Positions 55,001-62,289 of a stretch of DNA of 64,000 nucleotides are shown one piece after another (the first letter of the stretch is position 1; the number at the start of each line of letters is the position of its first letter). The notes under the pieces were generated by a model. It saw nothing but the letters and a program-made list of their open reading frames with translations, did not search any database and was not told the origin of the DNA. Position numbers and translations under genes: made by a program. This stretch comes from Ilyomonas limi (GTDB lineage Bacteria > Bacteroidota > Bacteroidia > Chitinophagales > Chitinophagaceae), in NCBI RefSeq assembly GCF_005233845.1, contig NZ_SZQL01000014.1, forward strand, positions 1 to 64,000, given 5' to 3'.

Positions 55001-55203
55001 GTTCCTGTATTTGTTCCTTTTATAGTTACGGAAGCAGCGGAAATCGGTTTCCCTGCTTCATCTGTGACCTTTCCGCGTACCATGGAAGTTTGGGCATTGG
55101 CAACCATTACCCATAAAAGCAGTAAGCAGCAAATAGCCAGTTTTTGTATGGTGGCCATATACCTGGCTTTTCGTTTTTTAGTTTTTTCGATCATTATAAT
55201 CAT
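52036..55203 (-). CDS. SusC/RagA-family TonB-dependent transporter
   Basis: An outer-membrane beta-barrel that imports oligosaccharides with energy from TonB. The frame opens at 55269, but the start is placed at 55203 ([14 protein letters not shown]) before the signal peptide [17 protein letters not shown]. This leaves about 1055 residues. Domains are a carboxypeptidase-regulatory-like domain ([37 protein letters not shown]), the SusC-specific [21 protein letters not shown], the plug ([46 protein letters not shown]) and a barrel ending [15 protein letters not shown]. It pairs with the SusD gene downstream. An operator-overlapped promoter candidate lies 320-350 bases upstream. Confidence 0.95.
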   Translation of the reverse strand: [1055 protein letters not shown]

Positions 55204-55521
55204 AAGATTGGTTTTTGAGGTTTTTATTGAGATAAACGGGAAAATATTAGCGGAAAAGGCTGTACGCACTTCTCCGTAAAGCAGTGATTTTAGGATGTAT
55301 TCATGTGGTTGTTTTGGGATTGTGTATCAATTTTATTTTACTAATGCTTTTTGCCCTGCATCTTCAGGCACGGTTTGCTACGGATATATTCCCGGTAAAT
55401 ACAGTAAAAACCAAGTGCTATTCAAACAAATCAAATAAAACAATGCAGAACCAAATTCCTAAGCAGCTATATTCTTAAAAAACAGTAGCAATCGCACAAG
55501 CAACAATTGTCAATCGGATGC

Positions 55522-55553
55522 TAAAGATAGAAAACTATTTAACATTTATGCAA
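55522..55553 (-). promoter_or_regulatory. Candidate susC promoter
   Basis: On the minus strand TTGC (55550-55553), a 20-base spacer and TATCTTTA (55522-55529) match the Bacteroidota -33/-7 pattern with one deviation. The -33 element is part of operator D. It would give a susC leader of roughly 310 bases. Confidence 0.5.
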
Positions 55554-55563
55554 TCGGTTACGA
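55548..55563. promoter_or_regulatory. LacI-type operator D
   Basis: ATGCAATCGGTTACGA contains GCAATCGGTTAC, the exact reverse complement of the 12-base core GTAACCGATTGC of operator A. It overlaps the candidate susC promoter. A partial copy, TCAATCGGATGC, lies at 55510-55521. Confidence 0.65.
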
Positions 55564-56027
55564 AATTTTTTAAAACTCCATCTGTTTCGGAAAATAAACA
55601 GTTGGAAGTTTTTAAAAAAGGAATGAACAAGTAATGGTGGTACTTTCCCCGGAAGTAAAAAAGGGTAGCGGGAAATATAAACAGGCAGATAGATGTATAA
55701 AGGCGCCGCCCGCAAACAATTATTATCGCCCCGTAGCCTGGTGTAATCGAATGCTGCTGATTGTTTCATGTTTGAATTGCAAATGCAGCTTCCGATCAAC
55801 AAAAACAGGTAAGCGGCTATTTTATCAGGGTTATGGAGCGGGTACATTTTATTGATGTCAGCCCGCTTTATCATAATCATACTTTCTTTATCAACCGCTG
55901 GAAGCCCAGGCGTTAGAGAATAAAAGTCTTTCTCTTGTAAAGCAAAAATGAATTATAACTGCAACGTATTTGCCTGATAGTAAATGCAGGGAAAAGGGAA
56001 ATAGTCCTGCTCTATCTGAAAGAATAA

Positions 56028-56216
56028 CTATCCCATTAAACTAAGCCAATGCCGGATGTCGTGCTTGCTTTTATTCACTTTTGCTTGCAAGCGCTCCAAC
56101 CATTCTTCTTCCTTGCCTGCTTCATAATATAAATCTTCGGCAGTGAGGTGCGGGTATTCTTTTTTCAGGTGTTCTTTGGCTGCCTGCCAATTAATTTGTT
56201 TATTATTGTCTTCCAT
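56028..56216 (-). CDS. CsbD-like small stress protein
   Basis: A 62-residue soluble protein from the ATG at 56216 (MEDNNKQINWQAAKEHLKKE). The frame opens 10 codons earlier. The pattern of Trp-x-x-Ala/Lys, LKKEYPHLTAEDLYYEAGKEEEWLERLQAKVNKSKHDIRHWL resembles the CsbD family of general stress proteins, which fold into a small helical bundle. Charged residues dominate and there is no signal peptide. It lies next to the copper genes but has its own spacing, so a functional link is not shown. Confidence 0.7.
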   Translation of the reverse strand: MEDNNKQINWQAAKEHLKKEYPHLTAEDLYYEAGKEEEWLERLQAKVNKSKHDIRHWLSLMG

Positions 56217-56386
56217 AATTTTTGCTTTTATAAGTAGATGAAACAATCTTTATTCAAGTGTATTAAGCTTCATTTATACTTTAATAGTTTATATTGTTTT
56301 GTTTTAGTTCTGCATACGTTACGCTATTATTATTTGCAGTTTTCAAACCAATATCTTGCCTGTTTTTAGCTTTATAATATGTTCAA

Positions 56387-56419
56387 AAATAAAAGGGAAG
56401 CACAGCTTCCCTTTTATTT
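56387..56419 (-). terminator. Terminator of the copper operon
   Basis: AAATAAAAGGGAAGC and GCTTCCCTTTTATTT form a perfect 15-base-pair stem with an ACA/TGT loop, immediately beyond the stop of the CopZ-like gene (56418). The AT-rich outer stem gives a U-tract. Confidence 0.8.
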
Positions 56420-56630
56420 ATACTAATGCTTCTGCTTTAAATCCTGCTTTTTGCACTGCTTTTATTACTTCCTCCTGTCCTGCTTTATCTATATATACAG
56501 TAAGTATTTTCTTTGGGCTAGCAGTATCCACCTGCCAGTTGCCTTCACCAACGGCGGCATTCAATGCCGGTGTAACTTTTGCCACACAGCCGCCGCAATT
56601 GATATTTGTCTTTAGTGCTATCGTACTCAT
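56418..56630 (-). CDS. CopZ-like heavy-metal-associated (HMA) chaperone
   Basis: A 70-residue single HMA domain. The metal site is NCGGC (Cys12 and Cys15) after the first strand IALKTNI; the rest gives the usual ferredoxin-like fold (VGEGNWQVDT, ILTVYIDKAG, EEVIKAVQKAGFKAEAL). Such proteins carry Cu(I) to a P-type ATPase. It lies downstream of copA on the same strand, 107 bases away, and ends at a strong terminator. Confidence 0.88.
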   Translation of the reverse strand: MSTIALKTNINCGGCVAKVTPALNAAVGEGNWQVDTASPKKILTVYIDKAGQEEVIKAVQKAGFKAEALV

Positions 56631-56737
56631 CTTTTCTATGTTTTACTTGTTATAAAATGTCTTTAATAAATGACTCGTTTTCACTATTATTTATGCTCCT
56701 TCGTGTTCTTTGTGCCTCCGTAGTTCATCAAAGAACC

Positions 56738-59176
56738 TTACAACTTCTTTGTTCTTAACCGCAAACTGTTGGTGACCACACTTACAGAGCTCAATGCCAT
56801 TGCGGCTCCTGCAATCATAGGATTTAATAAGAAGCCATTTACCGGATATAATACACCTGCTGCAATGGGTATGCCGATGAGGTTGTAAATAAATGCCCAG
56901 AACAGGTTTTGCCGGATGGCAGCAACGGTATATCTGGATAATTGTATCGCTTTTGGAATCTTGGTAAGATCGGAAGAAATGATGGTCATTTTTGCTACAT
57001 CCATGGCTATATCGCTGCCCTTACCCATCGCGATGCTAATGTCGGCCTGCGCCAGTGCATTGCTATCGTTAATGCCATCACCCACCATCGCTACTACTTT
57101 TCCTTGCTGCTGTAGTTCCTTTACAAAATCGGCTTTATGTGCCGGCAACACTTCTGCTTTGTAATGTGGAATGCCTGCTTTAGCTGCAACCGCTTTGGCA
57201 GTGCGCTCGTTATCGCCGGTAAGCATATACACTTCAATACCTGCGTGTTGCAACTGTTGTACGGCTTGTATAGAAGTATCTTTAATGGTATCTGCAATGG
57301 CTATGGCAGCCAGCGCATTTTCTTTATCGGCAAACCATACAACCGTATATGCTTCTTCCAGCCATTGTGCTGCCTGCTGTTTTAATTCATCCTGAATGTG
57401 AATATGGTGCGACTGCATCATTTTAGGACTGCCTACAAAATAATTGTTGCCCTGGTATTGTACCGCTACGCCTTCTCCGGTGATGCTTTCAAAAGCATCC
57501 AGCGTTACTTTTTGGGGTGCGGCGGTAGCCAAATATTTCACTATTGCTTCTGCCAGCGGATGCTCTGATGGAGATTCTATACTGTACAACAGGTGCGATA
57601 ATTCTTTTTGTGCAGCATCTTTTTTCCATGCAACGTCCGCTACAGCAGGTTTTCCTTCAGTAATAGTACCGGTTTTATCGAGCACAATGGCATTTACCTT
57701 TTTTGCCAGTTCCAGACTTTCCGCATCTTTTATCAAAATACCATTTTCGGCACCTTTGCCCACGCCCGCCATGATGGCTGTTGGTGTAGCCAGCCCCAAA
57801 GCACACGGACAAGCTATTACCAACACCGTAACCATTGCCAGCAAGCCTTGTGTGAAGCCACTTTCGCCACCCAGTATCACCCATGCAATAAGGCTGGCAA
57901 CTGCAATTAAGATGACTATCGGAACAAAAACAGCGGCAATTTTATCAACCAGCTTTTGTACCGGTGCTTTGCTGCCTTGCGCCTGTTGTACCATTTTGAT
58001 GATTTGGGCTAACACGGTATCGCCGCCTACTTTATCGGCTGTAAACTGAAAGCTGCCTTTTTGGTTGATAGTGCCTGCAAATACTTTATTACCCTTTGCT
58101 TTTTCTACGGGTATCGGCTCGCCGCTGATCATGCTTTCATCTACAAAGGAATTGCCGGTTGTTACTGTCCCGTCCACGGCTATTTTTTCACCTGGTTTTA
58201 CTAAAATCGTATCGCCGATTTTTACGCTGGCTATCGGCATCTCCATTTGATGACCACCGGCATGAACAATCGTTACTGTTTTAGGCTGCAAACCCATCAG
58301 TTTTTTAATGGCCGATGAGGTATTGCCTTTTGCTTTTTCTTCCAGCATTTTGCCCAATAATATAAAAGCAATCACTACTGCCGATGCTTCGAAATATACA
58401 TGCGCATGTAAGCCTTTGCTTTGCCAATAGTCGGGGAAAAGTGTATTAAAAACACTAAATAAATAAGCCACGCCGGTACTTAATGCCACCAGTGTATCCA
58501 TGTTGGCAGAGCGATGTTTTAACTGCTTCCAGGCGCCTGTAAAAAATTGCTGTCCAAATAGTAATACTACAGGTGTAGCCAATGCCCACATGATGTAATT
58601 GGCATAAGGCATGTTCATTAAAAACATACCGATAATAACAAGCGGCACTGATAATATGATGGAACTAACAGTTCGCTTTCTTAACTGTTCATACTTTTTG
58701 CGATGCAGTGCTTCCAGTGTGTCTTTCGCAGCTTCGCTTTCATCAATCATCAGGTCGTAGCCTATGCTTTGCAAGGCTTCCTTTAGTTTTTGTGCATTGA
58801 TAATAGTAGGAATATATTCCACCTGTGCCGTAGCATTGGCATAGTTAACGGCTACGTTTACTACGCCGGGCTGATTCTCCAGAATGCTTTGTGAAGAAGA
58901 GGCGCACGATGCACAACTCATATTGAGTACCGGAAAAATTTTCTTTACCGTATCTACATCATAGCCTACATCGCGGATGGCTTTTACTGCCTTTGGGAGC
59001 ACTTGGGCAGCATCATCTGTGCTGATGACTGCACGGTTATTATTCAGTTCTACTGTATGCTTTTTAATGCCTTTTATCTTACCTAATTCCTTATCCACAA
59101 TCAGGGCGCAATGCTCGCTTTCCACACCCTCTAAAGGGATAGTAACGGCGTTATCATATTCATTCGCCATAACCAT
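56738..59176 (-). CDS. copA: Copper-exporting P1B-type ATPase
   Basis: CopA pumps Cu(I) from the cytoplasm across the inner membrane. The 812-residue protein has two N-terminal HMA-like regions. The first (about 5-70) keeps one Cys (ESEHCALIV near 22) and lacks CxxC. The second has the full MSCASCASS site (about 90-93). The core follows: eight membrane helices, the TGES-like loop as MISGEPIPVEK, the copper-path CPC in VIACPCALGLATPTAIMAG (about 457), phosphorylation site DKTGT (about 500), the SEHPLAEAI motif and GDGINDSNALAQADISIAMG. An HMA/AraC regulator lies upstream and a CopZ-like gene downstream, all on one strand. Confidence 0.95.
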   Translation of the reverse strand: MVMANEYDNAVTIPLEGVESEHCALIVDKELGKIKGIKKHTVELNNNRAVISTDDAAQVLPKAVKAIRDVGYDVDTVKKIFPVLNMSCASCASSSQSILENQPGVVNVAVNYANATAQVEYIPTIINAQKLKEALQSIGYDLMIDESEAAKDTLEALHRKKYEQLRKRTVSSIILSVPLVIIGMFLMNMPYANYIMWALATPVVLLFGQQFFTGAWKQLKHRSANMDTLVALSTGVAYLFSVFNTLFPDYWQSKGLHAHVYFEASAVVIAFILLGKMLEEKAKGNTSSAIKKLMGLQPKTVTIVHAGGHQMEMPIASVKIGDTILVKPGEKIAVDGTVTTGNSFVDESMISGEPIPVEKAKGNKVFAGTINQKGSFQFTADKVGGDTVLAQIIKMVQQAQGSKAPVQKLVDKIAAVFVPIVILIAVASLIAWVILGGESGFTQGLLAMVTVLVIACPCALGLATPTAIMAGVGKGAENGILIKDAESLELAKKVNAIVLDKTGTITEGKPAVADVAWKKDAAQKELSHLLYSIESPSEHPLAEAIVKYLATAAPQKVTLDAFESITGEGVAVQYQGNNYFVGSPKMMQSHHIHIQDELKQQAAQWLEEAYTVVWFADKENALAAIAIADTIKDTSIQAVQQLQHAGIEVYMLTGDNERTAKAVAAKAGIPHYKAEVLPAHKADFVKELQQQGKVVAMVGDGINDSNALAQADISIAMGKGSDIAMDVAKMTIISSDLTKIPKAIQLSRYTVAAIRQNLFWAFIYNLIGIPIAAGVLYPVNGFLLNPMIAGAAMALSSVSVVTNSLRLRTKKL

Positions 59177-59467
59177 TCTATTTAATAACGCAAAGCTACG
59201 ATTGTGCTAGTCCGTTATTATTACACAATTATGGATAAGATTTACAGATGTTTTGGATTATTTTATAGCACATGCCGGCAGATACAGGAATTATACGGCT
59301 TGTATGAACGTATAAACAGGAGGTGGGGAATAAAAGCTTTAATTAACAGCTGGTATGCAAAACTGTTCACGCTTTTAGAATGAGGGCTATTAGGATTGTA
59401 AGGAAAAGAAGTATAAATAGGTTACTGTTCTTCTTTGTGTCTTTGTGCCGCCGGGTTCAACATCTAT

Positions 59468-60028
59468 TCAGATTTTATCCAGCGGCCTGCGGCGTACGCC
59501 ACCCATCTTCTTGAAGTGGCTTGGCGTAAGCCCGGTTATTTTTTTAAACTGCCCCGATAAATGGGCTACGCTGCTGTAGCCTGATTGATATGCAATTTCG
59601 CTCAGGCTCAATTCATCATACACCAGCAGTTCTTTTACTCTTTCTATCTTTTGGTTAATAACATATTTTTCAATCGTAATACTTTCTACTTCGGAGAATA
59701 AAGCGCTCAGGTAACTGTAATCTTTATGCAGTGCTTTGGAGAGTATGTCGGAGAAGTTGTGTTTATTATCCGCATCATCATGATGAACATGTTCAATGAT
59801 AATGGTTTTCATTTTTTCAATGATTTTTTTCCTGTTGTCGTCTAATAATTCAAAGCCTACGCCGGCCAGGTTTTTATGTAGCTCTTGCAACTGTATTGCT
59901 GTTGTATCATCGGGAATTTCTGCTTCGCCCAGCACTACAAAAGAAGGTACAATATGTAGTTTTTCCAGCTCTTGCTTTACCACCAGAATACAACGGTCGC
60001 AAACCATATTTTTTATAAAGAGATGCAT
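59468..60028 (-). CDS. AraC-family regulator with metal-binding-like N-terminus
   Basis: A 186-residue regulator. The C-terminal third is an AraC DNA-binding domain (INQKIERVKELLVYDELSLSEIAYQSGYSSVAHLSGQFKKITGLTPSHFKK). The first 70 residues look like a reduced HMA fold with a CxxC (Cys10 and Cys13 in MVCDRCILVVKQELEKL) and later GVGFELLDDN, as in the last strand of HMA domains. This pairing, just upstream of copA, suggests a metal-sensing activator of copper export. The sensing role is inference. Confidence 0.85.
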   Translation of the reverse strand: MHLFIKNMVCDRCILVVKQELEKLHIVPSFVVLGEAEIPDDTTAIQLQELHKNLAGVGFELLDDNRKKIIEKMKTIIIEHVHHDDADNKHNFSDILSKALHKDYSYLSALFSEVESITIEKYVINQKIERVKELLVYDELSLSEIAYQSGYSSVAHLSGQFKKITGLTPSHFKKMGGVRRRPLDKI

Positions 60029-60326
60029 ATAACAAAGGTAGGCTGAACGGAGATTGTATGTGATGGGGTAGAGGAGATGGAACGGGAAATATAATATTGT
60101 TCCATTTTAAATGGCGTTGAACCAATTATTGTAATAATATGTTTTGAGAATGCCCGGATGCTTCTCTTAACCTAAGCCATTGCGCAGCGAATAGCACAAT
60201 AAGTACAACACTTTTTGCTGTGGCAACCTGTGAATAGCGGAGGTTAAAGTATGCCGGCAATAAAACATTTGCTTGCCTACATTTTGCCCTGTTCATCCCG
60301 CCAATACCATACAATCCCGGTTCGGA
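60029..60326. other. Intergenic stretch, nothing recognised
   Basis: No supported gene. Short minus-strand frames here lack family resemblance. It should contain the promoter of the AraC-type gene near the left side. Confidence 0.4.
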
Positions 60327-60941
60327 TTATGTGCTTCTGATAAACGCCTCTGCCAGTGCGTGCCACTGCAATTTTGATAAACCATGCTTGGCGCTTAATC
60401 CAACCACTGCATTGCGTGCTTTATCAATCAGCGATGCTGCTGCTTCGTTAGGTTCAATATTACGGTCGTACACCGAAGCGGTTACCGTTGTTCCTTCGCG
60501 TGTTATTACAAAGGTGCTGGTAGATTGGGCTGAATAAAAGTGAGCAGTATGGTCGTTAGCCGTTTTCGGATTAGCAGCCGGGCGTACCCTCAGGGCAATA
60601 CTGTCCACATCGTTTTCATGTACTTCTTTTATGGCTTCCACACTTGCCCAGTCGTAACCTTCACCAGCACTGCTGCCCGGGCCGGTGATATCAATTCTAA
60701 AATGGTCGCCAGGTTGTGCAAAACGGTCCACTTCATTGCCGTTTTCATCCGTAAGTTGAAAATCGGTGCTCAGCTTGCCGGTTATGTTGCCCCAGTTATG
60801 CACATACAGCAGCCGCTCGCGGGCTATAGTGTACAATGCACGGGCTTCCTGCACGTTATTCATTACGGCCACTGCTTCGGCAGTAATGGCTTTGCCGTCG
60901 GTATTATCTGGTATCAGTCCGGTGTAGTTCTTTTCTTGCAT
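60327..60941 (-). CDS. Conserved-looking hypothetical protein
   Basis: A 204-residue soluble protein of mixed alpha/beta character, starting MQEKNYTGLIPDNTDGKAIT. A helical N-terminal third (AVAVMNNVQEARALYTIARERL) is followed by a strand-rich part (FQLTDENGNEVDRFAQPGDHFRIDITGPG, SIALRVRPAANP, TSTFVITREGTTVTASVYDRN) and a final helix. The HFYSAQSTSTFVI segment and its codon use are gene-like. No family is recognised and there is no signal peptide. It is isolated from its neighbours. Confidence 0.7.
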   Translation of the reverse strand: MQEKNYTGLIPDNTDGKAITAEAVAVMNNVQEARALYTIARERLLYVHNWGNITGKLSTDFQLTDENGNEVDRFAQPGDHFRIDITGPGSSAGEGYDWASVEAIKEVHENDVDSIALRVRPAANPKTANDHTAHFYSAQSTSTFVITREGTTVTASVYDRNIEPNEAAASLIDKARNAVVGLSAKHGLSKLQWHALAEAFIRST

Positions 60942-61100
60942 AGGCTATCTGCCGTAAAGTTTGTGCCACTATTAGCCGGGCAGCAGTTTTTTTGTAAAAA
61001 GCAACAGGTGGCTTCTTCAGAAATTGTACATCTACAAGGCGTTAATAGCTGTGCGATTAGAATTTTTTTCAAATGCTGAACAAACCGGGTAAGTGTACGA

Positions 61101-61130
61101 GTTTCAATTCCTTCATGGTACAATTAAAAG
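61101..61130 (-). repeat. Solitary CRISPR repeat copy
   Basis: A 30-base sequence identical to the array repeat (63554 onward) except for T instead of A at position 12 (TTCCTTCATGG versus TTCCATCATGG). It begins GTTTCAATTCC and ends ACAATTAAAAG on the plus strand. No second repeat lies within 100 bases on either side. It is 2.36 kb from the array end and 75 bases upstream of an antitoxin gene. Confidence 0.9.
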
Positions 61131-61204
61131 CAATTAGACTACGCAAATACACTCGTTGGCAGTCATGGCAGCGTGAATTTATAAGATTTGTAACTTCAGA
61201 CTCT

Positions 61205-61414
61205 ATGGCAACAGCAAACATTATACGTGAACTTGAACGGTTGCCACTGACAGACAGACTTCTGGTTATTGAGCGGACAGTAAAATCAATCCGAACTGAA
61301 AAGGAAAAAGTACTAAAACATGCAGTTGACAGCCTCTATGACGACTACAAGACAGACAAAGGGCTAACTGCATTTACTCAACTTGACACAGAACCATTCT
61401 ATGAAACAAGGTGA
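61205..61414 (+). CDS. Antitoxin of a PemK/MazF-type pair
   Basis: A 69-residue protein from ATG 61205. The open frame reaches back to 61073, but that would translate the CRISPR repeat. MATANIIRELERLPLTDRLLVIERTVKSIR and SLYDDYKTDKGLTAFTQLDTEPFYETR match, from memory, a Bacteroidota antitoxin type found in front of MazF-like toxins. The helical N-terminus is followed by an acidic, extended tail that would wrap the toxin. The toxin gene starts inside its last codons (overlap 14 bases) but is broken, so this is an intact antitoxin next to a dead toxin. Confidence 0.75.
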   Translation: MATANIIRELERLPLTDRLLVIERTVKSIRTEKEKVLKHAVDSLYDDYKTDKGLTAFTQLDTEPFYETR

Positions 61415-61740
61415 AATCTGGCTTGTTTCGCTTGCCCGACGGTTGGTGCAGAAATAAAAAAGACCAGACCTGCTATTGTTGTAAACGACAATACACTTGG
61501 CAGACTACCTCTGAAAATTATTGTTCCGGTAACGGATTGGAAAGACAGATATGCTGTTGCGCCTTGGATGGTAAAAATAATTCCTGACCGACAGAACAAG
61601 CCTACGAAGGACTCATCAGCGGACTGTTTTCAAATCCATTCAGTTGCTGAAGAAAGATGCGTAAAAAGGCTTGGTCAGGTGGCAATGACACTATGGACAA
61701 AATTCGTAAAGCCTTAACCACAGTTCTCAATATTGAATAG
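61401..61740 (+). pseudogene. MazF/PemK-type toxin with two frameshifts
   Basis: MazF toxins cut RNA at short sites. Translation starts MKQGEIWLVSL from ATG 61401. The family sequence then requires DPTVGAEIKKTRPAIVV, found only after a one-base deletion near 61434 (CTTGCCCGACG where CTTGACCCGACG is expected). The middle continues with LKIIVPVTDWKDRYAVAPWM and SADCFQIHSVAEERCVKRLG. A second one-base loss near 61685 is needed to reach the normal C-terminus NDTMDKIRKALTTVLNIE. The unshifted frame stops at 61457 after 18 residues. Either a true pseudogene or two sequencing errors. Confidence 0.85.
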
Positions 61741-61780
61741 CCACGAACTGCCACTAACATGAACTGTGTAAAAAACGAAA

Positions 61781-62289
61781 TTAATTTGATGGTTTAGCAG
61801 AGCAATAATTTGGTTGATACAAGGTATTGGTTTTTACAACGGCAAATACCTGTTTGAGCAGTTTGTTACATACTGCTATTAAAGCTGGTTTACCCGGCTT
61901 TCCTTTTGCTCTCCATCACTCATACAAGGCTTTACAAGCTACATTGGTTTTGATAGCGCTCATGGCACACATGTACAGAATATCACACATAGGCTTGCCT
62001 CCCTTTTTACAGATTTTAGTTCTACCGTTTATGCTGGTGCCACTGCTGTATTCTCCTGGACTTAAACCGGCAAAACTTATCAACTGCCTATAGTTATGGC
62101 TATAGCGAAAGCCTTGTGTAAAGATGATGAGCATGGCGGCAGCTCTTTTTCTAATGGCAGGATGGTTTCAAAGCCTTTGTTGTTATTGCCCACCCGGACA
62201 TGGAAGATATTACCCGGATTATTCTGACAGGCAACATCAAGTGTGTTTTGTGATACATCAATGCCACAGCATAGTTTTTCGTTTTTCAT
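61781..62289 (-). mobile_element. IS110-family transposase remnant
   Basis: The N-terminal piece starts at 62289 with CCGIDVSQNTLDVAC, the first Asp of the RuvC-like DEDD site. After about 45 residues the frame jumps. The C-terminal piece begins near 62134 with QGFRYSHNYRQLISFAGLSP, continues GEYSSGTSINGRTKICKKGG (the conserved Ser region) and DILYMCAMSAI, then hits TGA near 61916 and continues AKGKPGKPALIAVCNKLLKQ to a stop at 61781. Roughly half of a normal IS110 transposase, including the middle, is missing. It is immobile by itself. Confidence 0.85.

Larger units (their letters stand above)
55270..56027. other. Long non-coding stretch upstream of susC
   Basis: About 760 bases without a convincing gene. 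A 113-codon minus-strand frame at 55539-55880 has no family resemblance and overlaps operator D. The left part (55270-55520) would be the susC leader. The right part is featureless. Confidence 0.5.

Noticed and set aside
55539-55880. 113-codon open frame on the minus strand upstream of susC
   Set aside because: It shows no family resemblance, is rich in rare-looking aromatic and Cys residues, has no clear start context, and overlaps the operator D region and candidate promoter.
60914-61123. 69-codon minus-strand frame between the hypothetical gene and the lone repeat
   Set aside because: Cys-rich low-quality sequence with no family match. It overlaps the start of the gene at 60941 and the CRISPR repeat.
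61073-61204. N-terminal extension of the antitoxin starting at 61073
   Set aside because: The extension would translate the solitary CRISPR repeat and unrelated sequence. The ATG at 61205 gives the family's normal N-terminus.
61131-61204. CreTA-type match between the pseudo-spacer beside the lone repeat and the TA promoter
   Set aside because: By eye only a six-base TACACT word is shared, not in the seed position. This is not enough to claim guide-directed regulation.
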